From assembly GCA_002709385.1 (NCBI GenBank), contig PAQS01000016.1, positions 61,621 to 125,620 on the forward strand: a stretch of 64,000 nt of DNA. Direction: 5' to 3'. Below are positions 44,347 to 53,564 of the stretch, piece after piece. The stretch is from Waddliaceae bacterium (GTDB lineage Bacteria > Chlamydiota > Chlamydiia > Chlamydiales > GCA-2709385). The notes beneath the pieces are model-generated. The model was not told where the DNA came from. It ran no database searches and saw only the letters and a program-made list of their open reading frames with translations. The position numbers and the translations under genes are program-made. Position 1 is the stretch's first letter, and each line of letters begins with the position of its first letter.

Positions 44347-45792
44347 ATGTCCAAATTCTTCGGCCTTACTTTAGGGATGTTCTGCCTTGCCTGTACAGGT
44401 CTTCAAGCAGACGTAGCAAATATAGAAGAAACCAAGCACATGGAAGAAGAAAGTAGAGACTTTCGCTTCCACGATATTCGTTACATGGAAGACTGGAGCC
44501 ATTCATCTGGATACGAGTTTACTGGCCCTTACGAACGCCTAAACGATGTCAAAAACATTGAATTAAATGAATCAGGTTCTTTCCGTGCAAGCATAGGCGG
44601 CCAAGCTCGTGCACGTGCGGAAATTTGGGATAACTATGCTTTCGGCGATGCAGTAACAGATGAAGATGAGTTTGCTCTTTTCCGTTTCCGCCTACATTTA
44701 GATCTACAATTAAGCAAGTATCTTCGTATTTTTGCAGAAGGAAAATCAGCTCTTTCTACAGCTCGTGAGCTACCTGGTGGCAAACGCACAATGGATGTAG
44801 ATCAAATTGATTTACAAAATGGTTTTGTAGAACTCATTTATCCTTCTGAAAGTTTTCAGGCTACACTAAGAGGTGGTAGACAAGAACTAACTCTTGCTAA
44901 GCAACGTCTTTTAGGTGCCAATCCTTGGTCTAACTCTCGCCATACATTTGACGCTCTAAAGTTGATTGTAGATATTGATAACTGGAACTTCAGTGGTTTT
45001 TTTGCTTACCCAGTAATGGTTGAAAAGTATGACTTCAATGAGTCACATGCTGCATATAAACTATGGGGTGCTACAGCAAGTACTTCTGTAGAGAATATCT
45101 TTGATCATGTCGATTTCTACTTTTTCGCTCACTTACGCCCTTCTGCAACATTTAGTGATCTTTCTGGAGTAGAAGAAGATCGTTATACTATTGGTGCTTA
45201 TGCTGATGGTTCTCTTTTCGATACAGCATTTTACTATAATATCGAAACAGCTTACCAGTGGGGCGATATCGATACAGCAGATAGTATCAGTGCTTGGATG
45301 GCTGCAGCATTTTTAGGATACCGTTTTGACCAAATTTGCTTTCACCCAGATCTTTTTGCAAGTTTCACCTATGCAACTGGAGATGAAGCAACTGCTGATG
45401 GAGAAATCAATACTTTTAGCCACCTATACCCAAGCCCACATGGTCATTTAGGATATATTGATGCAATTGCTATGCAGAACATCGTTTCAGCAAGCTCTGG
45501 TGCACAAATCGAAGTGATTGATGGCTTAAAGCTAAAAGGTACTTATCACTGGTTTTGGAGAGAAAGCAAGGCTGATGGTATCTATAATGCTCAAGGTAAT
45601 TTAACTCCTCCAGGTGCTAGCACTGAGCGTTATGTAGGATCTGAACTTGATCTTATCGCTAAGTACCAGCCCGATGATCATTGGACATTTATGGTTGGCT
45701 ACAGCCACTTTTGCCGTGGCGAGTTCTTGATTGATATCGCTGCTCCAAAAAATATCAACTTCGGCTACTTAGGCGCTGACTTTGTATTCTAA
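44347..45792 (+). CDS. alginate-export-type outer-membrane porin
   Basis: This 481-aa protein has a signal peptide ending in LQADVA. The mature part is a beta barrel of the alginate_exp family (PF13372), related to AlgE. The segment QARARAEIWDNYAFGDAVTDEDEF opens the barrel, RFRLHLDLQLSKYLRIFAE and LRGGRQELTLAKQRLLGANPW follow, and the C-terminus ends in Phe (YLGADFVF). Such barrels pass polysaccharide or small anionic substrates. No alginate genes are near, so the substrate is open. The gene is alone between terminators. Its start has GGGAGATGGGG just upstream. Confidence 0.88.
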   Translation: MSKFFGLTLGMFCLACTGLQADVANIEETKHMEEESRDFRFHDIRYMEDWSHSSGYEFTGPYERLNDVKNIELNESGSFRASIGGQARARAEIWDNYAFGDAVTDEDEFALFRFRLHLDLQLSKYLRIFAEGKSALSTARELPGGKRTMDVDQIDLQNGFVELIYPSESFQATLRGGRQELTLAKQRLLGANPWSNSRHTFDALKLIVDIDNWNFSGFFAYPVMVEKYDFNESHAAYKLWGATASTSVENIFDHVDFYFFAHLRPSATFSDLSGVEEDRYTIGAYADGSLFDTAFYYNIETAYQWGDIDTADSISAWMAAAFLGYRFDQICFHPDLFASFTYATGDEATADGEINTFSHLYPSPHGHLGYIDAIAMQNIVSASSGAQIEVIDGLKLKGTYHWFWRESKADGIYNAQGNLTPPGASTERYVGSELDLIAKYQPDDHWTFMVGYSHFCRGEFLIDIAAPKNINFGYLGADFVF

Positions 45793-45817
45793 AACTTAAG
45801 TCAGTTAAGTTGATTCT

Positions 45818-45841
45818 AAAAGGGAGCTTTTGCTCCCTTTT
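45818..45841 (+). terminator. Rho-independent terminator
   Basis: AAAAGGGAGC, loop TTTT, GCTCCCTTTT followed by more T and G. It lies 26 bases after the porin gene. Confidence 0.93.
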
Positions 45842-45919
45842 TTTGTTTTCTCACTTTTCCTCGCATTTTTTCTTTCTTAAACATAAACTCTTTATTTTTA
45901 TTAAATAAGGAGGAAATAG

Positions 45920-46822
45920 ATGAGAGAGTATGAAATTCATCAAGTAGACGCATTTACTCAGAACATCTTCGAAGGCAACCCTGCTGGAGTTGTCACTCAC
46001 GCTGACACATTATCTGTACCTGAAATGCAGAAAATTGCTCATGAAATGAACTTATCTGAAACGGTTTTCGAAGTGAGCAGTAGTCTTGCAGATATCCGCT
46101 TACGTTACTTTACCCCCACAGGAGATGAAATCACCTTTTGTGGACATGCCACTATTGCATATCTTTCCATCTTACATAAAAAAAGCCCTTCTCTTAAAAA
46201 ACTTCAGATAGAAACAAAAGCAGGAGTTATAGAGGCTGAAATCGATAAAAATGAAGCAACTTATCGCATTACAGCCCCTAAAATACAACTTGCTCCCACA
46301 AAATTTTCTACTGAAGACATTGTAAACGGATTGGGAATCGATCATCAGCTAATCAATCACGAAAACCCCGTGATGATAGAAAAAACAAATAACTACCTCT
46401 ACTTTATGGTAAACTCTCTAGAAGACCTGAAAAAACTAACGATTGACCAACGTGCCGCTATTGATTTTGCCAAACAAAATGGAATTATTCTCTATTGTGC
46501 ACTAACAAACACCAAACTTATGCCTGGGTACGACGTTTATTGTCGTGGCTTTGCTCCTCAAGTCGGTGTAGCTGAAGACCCTGTCTGTGGCTCTCTACAA
46601 GGTGGATTGACTGCCTATCTTCTCGAACAATCTTTAATTTCTAAGAATACAAAACAATTTCGTTCAGGTATGGGGCTATTTTTAGGAAGACCAGGAGAAA
46701 TTAAAGTTCATATCCTTGATACAAAACCCCCTAAAATACAACTAGAAGCACACGCCGCACACGTATTTTCATCGACCTTACAAATTCATGAAGAACACTT
46801 GAATAATTATGCTCACATGTGA
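45920..46822 (+). CDS. PhzF family isomerase/epimerase-like protein
   Basis: This 300-aa protein has AAGGAGG 7 bases before the ATG. The signature sequences are all present: GNPAGVV, the catalytic Glu in NLSETVFEV, YFTPTGDEITFCGHATIAY in the first half and AEDPVCGSLQGGLTAYL in the second. The fold is two diaminopimelate-epimerase-like halves. PhzF itself isomerises a phenazine precursor. Most bacterial homologues, such as YddE, have unknown substrates. It is followed after 27 bases by a membrane protein gene, which may be co-transcribed. Confidence 0.95.
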   Translation: MREYEIHQVDAFTQNIFEGNPAGVVTHADTLSVPEMQKIAHEMNLSETVFEVSSSLADIRLRYFTPTGDEITFCGHATIAYLSILHKKSPSLKKLQIETKAGVIEAEIDKNEATYRITAPKIQLAPTKFSTEDIVNGLGIDHQLINHENPVMIEKTNNYLYFMVNSLEDLKKLTIDQRAAIDFAKQNGIILYCALTNTKLMPGYDVYCRGFAPQVGVAEDPVCGSLQGGLTAYLLEQSLISKNTKQFRSGMGLFLGRPGEIKVHILDTKPPKIQLEAHAAHVFSSTLQIHEEHLNNYAHM

Positions 46823-46849
46823 GAGGTAAAGACGTAGGGGGATTTTTTT

Positions 46850-47479
46850 ATGCCTAGACTCGTAAAGATTTTATTTCTCAGTGAATTTGTTTTGGGTTTT
46901 CTTTACGCTCTTTCCGTAAAAGGACTTCTCCCCTACGAAGATATCATCACACCATTCATTCATTTGAATAGAGAAGCCAGTATTCCCACTTGGTTTTCTT
47001 CCATGCAACTCATGCTTGTAGCGATCATTTGCTTTAGGATTGCTCAATCCTATAATCAAGAATCTAAAAAAGTTATATGGTGTTGGGCTTTATTAGGAAT
47101 GGGGTTTCTTGTTCTTTCTGCCGATGAAGTCGCGGGATTCCATGAAGCTATTGGTCATGCAAGCGATCAGCTGTTACCTGGTGATAGTAGGGAAAATAGT
47201 GCTTTTTCTCGAACAGGAATCTGGATGATTATTCTTGCCCCCTTTGTTTTGATCATTTTTGGAACTCTTTTTTTCCAAATCAAACAATCTTTATCTTCAA
47301 TTCCTTGGAGTTTTTTCAAAGTAACCATAGGTTTTGCTATTTTTCTAGGATCAGCAACTCTCTTAGAGGCCTACAGTAATTTTACTGACCGAGGTCAGAT
47401 TTTCGTCTTATTAGAAGAAATTGGCGAAATGTTGGGCATTACCATTATTGTATGGGGATTAATCCCAAAATTGAAGTAA
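46850..47479 (+). CDS. integral membrane protein, unknown
   Basis: This 209-aa protein has about six hydrophobic segments (e.g. FLSEFVLGFLYALSVKGLL, SSMQLMLVAIICFRIAQ, CWALLGMGFLVLSADEVAGF, MIILAPFVLIIFGTLFF). The acidic/histidine motif LSADEVAGFHEAIG lies on a loop next to a membrane helix and could bind metal. I know this type of small multispan protein from many bacteria, but no function is established. It sits 27 bases after the PhzF gene with a G-rich ribosome site (GGGGG). Confidence 0.72.
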   Translation: MPRLVKILFLSEFVLGFLYALSVKGLLPYEDIITPFIHLNREASIPTWFSSMQLMLVAIICFRIAQSYNQESKKVIWCWALLGMGFLVLSADEVAGFHEAIGHASDQLLPGDSRENSAFSRTGIWMIILAPFVLIIFGTLFFQIKQSLSSIPWSFFKVTIGFAIFLGSATLLEAYSNFTDRGQIFVLLEEIGEMLGITIIVWGLIPKLK

Positions 47480-47673
47480 ACCGTCTTAATATTTTTAAAC
47501 GCGCCGTAGCTTCTTTTGTATCTCCGCGTTTTATCTTTCCGCAAAATGTTTTGCCCTCATATGTTTTATCTCATCTTTTTAAAATTATTGATCCAAAGTT
47601 ATCATAGACCCAAATGAAAAAATAGATTATTCTTTTTACAAGAAATTTCAGAATATTTTTTTTTATTTTTAAA

Positions 47674-48582
47674 ATGATTAATCAGCAACTCATTCTACTT
47701 CTGTCACTTGCTATTTGCTGGGGACCTACTTTTTTCTTTAATAAAATGGCAGTAGCTGAGATTCCAATTCTCACAGTGATTGCCATTCGCATAGGCCTTG
47801 CTACAGCATTTCTTTTGCCTCTTAGTTTGCTAAATGGCTTAAAATTTCAAATAAAACGACAGCAGCTTTTTCATCTTATCGTTATGAGTTGGATCGCTCT
47901 TATTTTCCCTTTTTTCTTCTATGCAGCTGGGGCCATGCATATTCCTGTTGGCGTAGGTACAATGGTTAATGGTACCATGCCCTTCTTTACTGCAATTTTA
48001 GCTCATTTTTTCTTAGCGAATGAAAAAATCAATAAATACCAAATTGTAGGAATGTGTTGTGGAGTCATAGGTTTAGCCTCTCTTTCTTATCCTAGTTTGA
48101 GTCAAAATGCCCATGCAGGGGTTCTTGGCCTTACTATGGTTTGCTGTGCAGCTATGAGTAATGCTGCAGGTATGGTTTATGCCAGACGTTTTTTAACTGG
48201 CATACCAGCTCTAGTTAGTGCAAATTTACAGCTTACTTTTGGAACATTGTTTATTCTTCCTATCGCCTTAATCATGGATCAGCCTTGGAATTGGACAAGT
48301 ATGCCCTCAACAACAGCTCTTCTTTGCTCTTCACTATCAGCCATATTAGGAACCGCACTCGCCTATAGAATTTACTTTCACCTCATTCAACCTGCTGGTG
48401 CAACCTATCTTTCACTTGTAACTTACATCATGCCGTTGATTGGGACCTTAATGGGTGTATTTTTTCTAGGAGAAGAACTAAGCAAGGAGTTTCTACTAGG
48501 GTCTACTTGTGTTTTGACAGGAATGTACATTGTAGAGCGTGCTCGAGGCATGGAACTACGCAAGAAAGAAATCAGAGTGTAG
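47674..48582 (+). CDS. EamA/DMT-family transporter
   Basis: This 302-aa protein has ten membrane helices in two EamA repeats (about 1-140 and 150-295). It begins LILLLSLAICWGPTFFFNKMAV and has GAMHIPVGVGTMVNGTMPFF in repeat 1 and HLIQPAGATYLSLVTYIMPL with GVFFLGEELSKEF in repeat 2, both hallmarks of drug/metabolite exporters. The substrate is not predictable (amino acids, amines and nucleotides are all known). There is no ribosome site before the ATG, only an A/T run. Confidence 0.93.
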   Translation: MINQQLILLLSLAICWGPTFFFNKMAVAEIPILTVIAIRIGLATAFLLPLSLLNGLKFQIKRQQLFHLIVMSWIALIFPFFFYAAGAMHIPVGVGTMVNGTMPFFTAILAHFFLANEKINKYQIVGMCCGVIGLASLSYPSLSQNAHAGVLGLTMVCCAAMSNAAGMVYARRFLTGIPALVSANLQLTFGTLFILPIALIMDQPWNWTSMPSTTALLCSSLSAILGTALAYRIYFHLIQPAGATYLSLVTYIMPLIGTLMGVFFLGEELSKEFLLGSTCVLTGMYIVERARGMELRKKEIRV

Positions 48583-48600
48583 GCCCACAGGCCCACACTC
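48575..48600. terminator. convergent hairpin after the EamA gene
   Basis: GAGTGT-A-GGCC pairs with GGCC-C-ACACTC around a 4-base loop (one A-C mismatch). It overlaps the stop of the transporter gene and stands between two convergent genes. There is no U tract. Confidence 0.45.
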
Positions 48601-48610
48601 AAAAGAAAGA

Positions 48611-49396
48611 TTACTCAGCCGGTTTTTCATCTACACTTGCTTTAACTTCTTCAGTAGAGCTTGTAGATGATTTCCAATCATCAGAATTTTCTTCGAATAA
48701 ACTTGAAAAATCGTAGTCTGAACTACTATCTCCAGCGCTAAATTCTTTAAAAAGACTATCTAACTCATAATCTGAACTACTATCAGCTTCATCTGAAGAT
48801 GAACTAGCCTCATCAGAACTTTCAGAATCACTTAAATCAGAAACTAACTCATCTAATAACTCTTCCCAAACATCATAATGAGCTTCTACGAATTGATCGA
48901 TCATATCTTCGAGCTCTTCCAGCTCATCATCAGATAAGAAATCTTCATAGTATTCAGAAAAATCTGCAATTTGAGTGATAGCAAAACGAAGAGCTGCAAA
49001 AGATTTTTCCTTAATCTCTGTTCCAGCTGCAATTTCAGCCCAAGCAATACCAGCCATAAGAGCTTCAGATACTTCTTGAAAAGATAAATGCTCTTCTTTC
49101 TTACTATCGATTTTTTCTTCGATTAGATCTGTAAGCTGCTCCATTGCCCTAGCAGCACAATCACATACTAGTTCTTTAGCATCTTCAGGAGCATTCTCAC
49201 ATTCCTCAATTCCATCATGTAGAGCTTCTAAAGCCTCTTGTCTAGAAGCAACAAAATCCTGAATAGACATTGACGGCTCAATTTTCGCTTCAGGACCAAA
49301 CAATGAGTTAAAGATTTGAAGAAACTCTGCTTCCGAATCCTCATTATGTGCAACTTGTACTTCAGTATTTGTATTGATCGGCTCAATAGTACTCAT
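48611..49396 (-). CDS. very acidic Asp/Ser/Glu-rich protein, unknown
   Basis: The product is 261 aa from the second ATG (49396), which gives better spacing to GGAGGG than the ATG at 49399. It has no signal peptide. Residues 20-170 are acidic helices (e.g. EECENAPEDAKELVCDCAARA). The last 90 residues are low-complexity Asp/Ser/Glu (SDSESSDEASSSSDEADSSS, then a repeated DYELDSLFKEFSAGDSSSDY-like unit). Strong acidity and lack of a Sec signal are common in type III effectors of chlamydiae and in salt-adapted proteins. Neither is shown. Transcribed alone. Confidence 0.68.
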   Translation of the reverse strand: MSTIEPINTNTEVQVAHNEDSEAEFLQIFNSLFGPEAKIEPSMSIQDFVASRQEALEALHDGIEECENAPEDAKELVCDCAARAMEQLTDLIEEKIDSKKEEHLSFQEVSEALMAGIAWAEIAAGTEIKEKSFAALRFAITQIADFSEYYEDFLSDDELEELEDMIDQFVEAHYDVWEELLDELVSDLSDSESSDEASSSSDEADSSSDYELDSLFKEFSAGDSSSDYDFSSLFEENSDDWKSSTSSTEEVKASVDEKPAE

Positions 49397-49399
49397 CAT

Positions 49400-49808
49400 T
49401 TCCCTCCATGGAATATTAACCGAGGCGAGATCTTATCTAAGCAATACGTAAGAGGTCAATACGAATTAAATTTTACTCTGTTTCACAGTTCCCAATAATT
49501 ACCAAGGTAACAATCTTTTACTTTCACAAGTTAAATTATTGATATACATATATTTATAAATTGTTTATAGTCATTGTTTTCATATAAGCCCTATATTTTT
49601 CTCTTGTCCCCTGTCATTGAGCAAGAGTTTACGTAGGGTATTGGCTCTTGAAAAACATTGTTTATTTTTTAACAAGCTCCTTTTGCTTTAAGCGATAAGA
49701 GCCCTTTATTTTAATCACTTCCCCATCTAAGATTACGGGGAATAGTCTATTTGCCTTGTCAAATAAGATGTTCTAACCAAGAAAAACTTTCGACCCCAAA
49801 TACTAGAA
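49400..49808 (+). promoter_or_regulatory. structured leader of the Na+/H+ antiporter gene
   Basis: In this 409-base gap CTCTTG (49601) can pair with CAAGAG (49622), which can instead pair with CTCTTG (49645). The extended GGCTCTT at 49643 can in turn pair with AAGAGCC (49697). A separate hairpin TTCCCC/GGGGAA lies at 49719-49742. Mutually exclusive helices are the hallmark of regulatory RNA. The left 200 bases hold the divergent promoter of the acidic protein gene. Confidence 0.4.
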
Positions 49809-51329
49809 ATGAGTAAAAACCGAAGTTCTGTTTTCTTTTTGTTCCTACTTCCTCTTTTCTTAATTGCGTGGAACAACGTATGCGCAAGTGATCCTAGCCA
49901 TGGTAGCTCTGCCGTATCTGCATTGATTGAGTCTTCAGAGGCTTATCACGACGATCATATTGCTTCTTCTTGGGATCGTCTATTGAACCGAATCAATGTT
50001 CAACCTTTCAACTTGGTTTCGTTAGGAATTTTTGTTTTAGCGATTTTGCATACATTTTCAGCCAATCGCTTTACTTTGATCGCTCATAGGATGAAAGAAA
50101 AGCATCGAATAGAAAAAGGCTTTCCAGATGATCATCCACACAGTAGTTGGGTGTCTTGTCGTTCAGAGATCATGCACTTTTTAGGTGAAGTTGAAATTAT
50201 TTTTTTAATCTGGTCTGTTCCTTTATTTTGGATGATGACCTTTTATTATGATTACGAAACTGCTGCTGAATATATCAATACTAGGAACTATACAGAGCCT
50301 CTATTTGTTGTGATTATCATGACGATTGCCTCAACTCGTCCTGTGATTGAGTTCGCTGAAAAAGCCATGGAAAAAATTGCAGGTTTAGGCAAGCATACTC
50401 CAGCTGCATGGTGGTTGAGTATTTTAATTGTAGGACCTCTTCTTGGTTCTTTTATTACTGAGCCTGGGGCTATGACAATTTCAGCCCTTCTTCTAGGTAA
50501 ACACATTTACCGTCTTCGTCCAAGCAAGAGACTTTCCTACGCTACCCTTGGGCTTTTGTTTGTAAATATTTCGGTTGGGGGCGTTCTTACTCATTTTGCA
50601 GCTCCTCCTGTACTCATGGTTGCTCATGCATGGCATTGGACAACTCCTTTTATGATGGCTAACTTTGGTTGGAAAGCAGCTTTAGGTATTTTCGTTTCTA
50701 CCGGCCTTTATTACTTAATTTTCAAGAAAGAACTTGGCGAATTAAAGACTGCACAAGATGCTCGTTCTGCAAACAAGCATCAGAGAGAAGAACAGCGCAG
50801 CGTCCCTCTTTGGATTACAATCATCCATTTGGTCGCTCTTGCATGGGTAGTTTTCAACGGTCATAGTCCAGCAATTTTCATTGGTTCCTTCTTGCTTTTC
50901 CTCGGCTTCTACCAAGCAACAGTCCAACACCAAACATTTCTTTCCTTGAAAACGCCCTTACTTGTGGGATGTTTTCTTGCTGGATTGATTATTCATGGTG
51001 GACTACAAAGTTGGTGGATTTCTTCTATTCTTGGAGGCTTAACTGAAGGGGTTTTAATGATTTCTTCTATTGCGCTGACCGCTTTTAACGATAATGCCGC
51101 TATCACCTACCTTACCACATTGATTCCAAACTTTAGTCCGGCAATGAAATATACCGTTGTTGCTGGAGCCGTTACAGGTGGTGGTCTTACCGTTATTGCT
51201 AACGCTCCTAACCCAGCAGGGCAATCTATTCTGAGAAGTTATTTCAAAGAAGGGATTGAACCACCCCTTCTTTTTGCTGCAGCATTCATCCCTACCATTA
51301 TTATGGGAATCGCTTTTTCGGTTTTATAA
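49809..51329 (+). CDS. putative Na+/H+ antiporter (PF07399 type)
   Basis: This 506-aa protein has an N-terminal signal-like segment (FFLFLLPLFLIAWNNVCAS), then about 11 membrane helices. The family features are SEIMHFLGEVEIIFLIWSVP, TEPGAMTISALLLGKHIYRL, GGVLTHFAAPPVLMVAHAW and AFNDNAAITYLTTLIP, the last resembling the ion-site loop of NhaD-like transporters. The type is widespread in chlamydiae and relatives. It should exchange sodium for protons across the inner membrane. No classic ribosome site is visible. Its end overlaps the convergent nicotinamidase gene by 6 bases. Confidence 0.88.
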   Translation: MSKNRSSVFFLFLLPLFLIAWNNVCASDPSHGSSAVSALIESSEAYHDDHIASSWDRLLNRINVQPFNLVSLGIFVLAILHTFSANRFTLIAHRMKEKHRIEKGFPDDHPHSSWVSCRSEIMHFLGEVEIIFLIWSVPLFWMMTFYYDYETAAEYINTRNYTEPLFVVIIMTIASTRPVIEFAEKAMEKIAGLGKHTPAAWWLSILIVGPLLGSFITEPGAMTISALLLGKHIYRLRPSKRLSYATLGLLFVNISVGGVLTHFAAPPVLMVAHAWHWTTPFMMANFGWKAALGIFVSTGLYYLIFKKELGELKTAQDARSANKHQREEQRSVPLWITIIHLVALAWVVFNGHSPAIFIGSFLLFLGFYQATVQHQTFLSLKTPLLVGCFLAGLIIHGGLQSWWISSILGGLTEGVLMISSIALTAFNDNAAITYLTTLIPNFSPAMKYTVVAGAVTGGGLTVIANAPNPAGQSILRSYFKEGIEPPLLFAAAFIPTIIMGIAFSVL

Positions 51330-51938
51330 TAAATCTGCAGAATGAATAATTTTGGCTCCCGCTTGACGCATTTCTTCTACTGCGGCGGGAGTATCTCCCT
51401 CTTTCAAATCTACACCACGACAAGCGTCTTCAATTAAAAAAGTTTGATAACCTAAGTTGACTGCATCTAAAACAGAAAATTTTACACAGTAGTCCGTAGC
51501 AAGCCCAAGTACATACAGTTCTTTTACCCCCTTCTTTTTTAAAAGAGAGTCTAGCTCTGTCTTTTGTCGCTGCCCATTGTCAAAAAATGCACTGTAGCTA
51601 TCAACGCTTGGATCACAGCCTTTGAAAACAAGCTCTTGTATTTTCTCTTTATCTAGTAAAGGAGCGAAATCTGCTCCTTCAGTATTTTGTACACAGTGTA
51701 CAGGCCAGAGTATTTGTGGGAGTCCGTTTAGATCTATCACTTCCCCTACCTGTTTATTAGGATGAGAAGTAGCAAAACTTCCATGTCCCTCAGGGTGCCA
51801 GTCTTTCGAAGCAACAATGTAGTCAAATTTTTCCATTATCTTATTTACTATAGGAACAATCTCGTCTCCATGTGGAACAGCTAAAGCTCCACCTGGCAAA
51901 AAGTCATTCTGAATATCAACTAATAAAAGCGCTCGCAT
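51324..51938 (-). CDS. pncA: nicotinamidase
   Basis: I start it at 51938 (204 aa), giving the standard N-terminus MRALLLVDIQNDFLPGG with AGGGAAA upstream. Catalytic Asp is in VDIQNDF, Lys in LVFKGCDPSVDSYSAF, Cys in GLATDYCVKFSVLDA. The metal ligands are Asp/His/His in SKDWHPEGHGSF. The enzyme hydrolyses nicotinamide to nicotinate, the substrate of the enzyme encoded just upstream. The two genes are 10 bases apart and form an NAD-salvage operon. Confidence 0.95.
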   Translation of the reverse strand: MRALLLVDIQNDFLPGGALAVPHGDEIVPIVNKIMEKFDYIVASKDWHPEGHGSFATSHPNKQVGEVIDLNGLPQILWPVHCVQNTEGADFAPLLDKEKIQELVFKGCDPSVDSYSAFFDNGQRQKTELDSLLKKKGVKELYVLGLATDYCVKFSVLDAVNLGYQTFLIEDACRGVDLKEGDTPAAVEEMRQAGAKIIHSADLL

Positions 51939-51948
51939 CTCGATTTCC

Positions 51949-53433
51949 CTAGTCATCACTTAGCTCATTTTTTTCTCTTATTTTCGTAATAAGTTGGATT
52001 TTCAGAGCATGTAATTTAGGATCTAGTCCTACAACATACTGATGGGGGTTCATGTAGCGCAGTACGCCATAGTGAATGCATTCCATTTGACGAAGAACAC
52101 GTTCACGAATTTCTTCTAGACTGGGAGTTTTATATAACAATTTTCCTGCTCTAAAGATGGGTTGTAAAAGGTCTTCGTACGTCCATTCTTTAGCAGCTTT
52201 CTTTCGCCTCGTCACATCCATAGGATCAATGGCAAAATTAAGAGCATCATTGTCCTGCGATTCATCATAAATCACATCCATTTCAGCTAAGCCGTTCGAA
52301 TACCAACGGCGCACTTGGAGAACACCTGGAGTTGATACTTTACTGATTTGCTCAGAAAGCTTGAGCCTTGGGTGCCACTCCCCTTCTGGATTTCGAATAG
52401 CTGACAGTTTATACACTCCACCTAAAGCAGCTTGATCTTTTGCTGTTACTAATCGTGTACCTACTCCCCATACAGCAATCTGCGCTCCTTGCTGTTTCAA
52501 GTCTTCCAGTAAGTATTCATCTAGATCATTGCTGGCAAAAATTTTGGCCTCTGGGAAACCAGCTTCATCTAATAGATTTCGGCATTCTCGACTCAAGTGT
52601 GTTAAGTCTCCTGAATCCAAACGAATTCCTAAAAACTCTTTTCCTTGCTCGCGTAACCATTTCCCTACTTCAATCGCCTTTTTTGTTCCTTTGATTGAAT
52701 CATAGGTATCTACCAAAAACACACAATTCCCTGGCATAGCGCGAGCATATTCTTGAAAAGACTCAAACTCGTCATCAAAAGCCATAACCCAGCTATGTGC
52801 CATTGTCCCTTTCACAGGAATTCCAAATAGCTTTCCAGCTAAAACATTCGATGTAGCAGAGCAGCCTCCAATGTAAGCAGCGCGACTAGCAGTCAATGCC
52901 CCATCAATTCCCTGTGCACGTCGCAAACCAAACTCAAGCACTCCATCATCTCCCACAGCTCGGCACATTCTAGCAGCCTTTGTAGCGATGAGAGTTTGAA
53001 AATTTACAATATTCAATAAAACACTTTCTAAAAGCTGACATTGGATAATTGGACCTGTCACTCGCAGCATTGGTTCTTGTGCAAAAACAACCGTTCCTTC
53101 TGGAATCGCATCAATATCACAGGAAAAACGCATCTTTCTCAGGTAATCAATAAATCCTTCAGAAAAATAAGCATCACCATCAGGCTGCTTTAAACTTAAT
53201 AAGTACTCTAAATCCGATTCATCAAAGCGAAAACGCTCAATATAATCGATTACATATTCAAGCCCCGCTGCTATAGCATAGCCCCCTTGAAATGGGTGCT
53301 GCCGAAAATAGAGGTGAAATACAGCTTCTTTACTCCCTAAACCAGACTTCCAATACGCGTTGGCCATCGTTAACTGATAAAAATCAGTAAACAAAGAAAG
53401 AGAGGTTCCATAATTAGATAAAAAATTTGTCAT
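51949..53433 (-). CDS. pncB: nicotinate phosphoribosyltransferase
   Basis: The product is 494 aa. The N-terminus SLFTDFYQLTMANAYWKSG, the middle EFGLRRAQGIDGALTASRAAYIGGCSATSNVLAG and KGTMAHSWVMAF, and the phosphate-binding FLGIRLDSGDLTHLS identify it. It converts nicotinate and PRPP to NaMN using ATP. The length is normal for the longer bacterial PncB group. It is the first gene of pncB-pncA and is divergent from trpD, with a 131-base shared regulatory region that contains a 20-bp palindrome. Confidence 0.96.
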   Translation of the reverse strand: MTNFLSNYGTSLSLFTDFYQLTMANAYWKSGLGSKEAVFHLYFRQHPFQGGYAIAAGLEYVIDYIERFRFDESDLEYLLSLKQPDGDAYFSEGFIDYLRKMRFSCDIDAIPEGTVVFAQEPMLRVTGPIIQCQLLESVLLNIVNFQTLIATKAARMCRAVGDDGVLEFGLRRAQGIDGALTASRAAYIGGCSATSNVLAGKLFGIPVKGTMAHSWVMAFDDEFESFQEYARAMPGNCVFLVDTYDSIKGTKKAIEVGKWLREQGKEFLGIRLDSGDLTHLSRECRNLLDEAGFPEAKIFASNDLDEYLLEDLKQQGAQIAVWGVGTRLVTAKDQAALGGVYKLSAIRNPEGEWHPRLKLSEQISKVSTPGVLQVRRWYSNGLAEMDVIYDESQDNDALNFAIDPMDVTRRKKAAKEWTYEDLLQPIFRAGKLLYKTPSLEEIRERVLRQMECIHYGVLRYMNPHQYVVGLDPKLHALKIQLITKIREKNELSDD

Positions 53434-53520
53434 TATCTCGCCAAAGTCGTGATTGTAAGTCTCTCCATTCTACCTAAGCCAAGCCTATGGCTCCATGCAA
53501 AAAAAAGTAGACTAAATTTT

Positions 53521-53540
53521 TGTAATGATATATCGTTACA
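53521..53540. promoter_or_regulatory. palindromic operator between pncB and trpD
   Basis: TGTAATGATATATCGTTACA is a 20-base inverted repeat with a single pair of mismatched positions. It ends 24 bases before the trpD ATG and 88 bases before pncB. Size and place fit a dimeric repressor that controls the trp operon, perhaps TrpR-like, although the sequence differs from the ACTAGT core of E. coli trpO. It could also act on pncB. Confidence 0.6.
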
Positions 53541-53564
53541 CCATATCAACATTACAAAAGAGAG

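Noticed and set aside
53434..53564. Trp leader peptide or attenuator before trpD
   Set aside because: No short frame with adjacent Trp codons and no terminator hairpin is seen. The palindrome fits an operator better.
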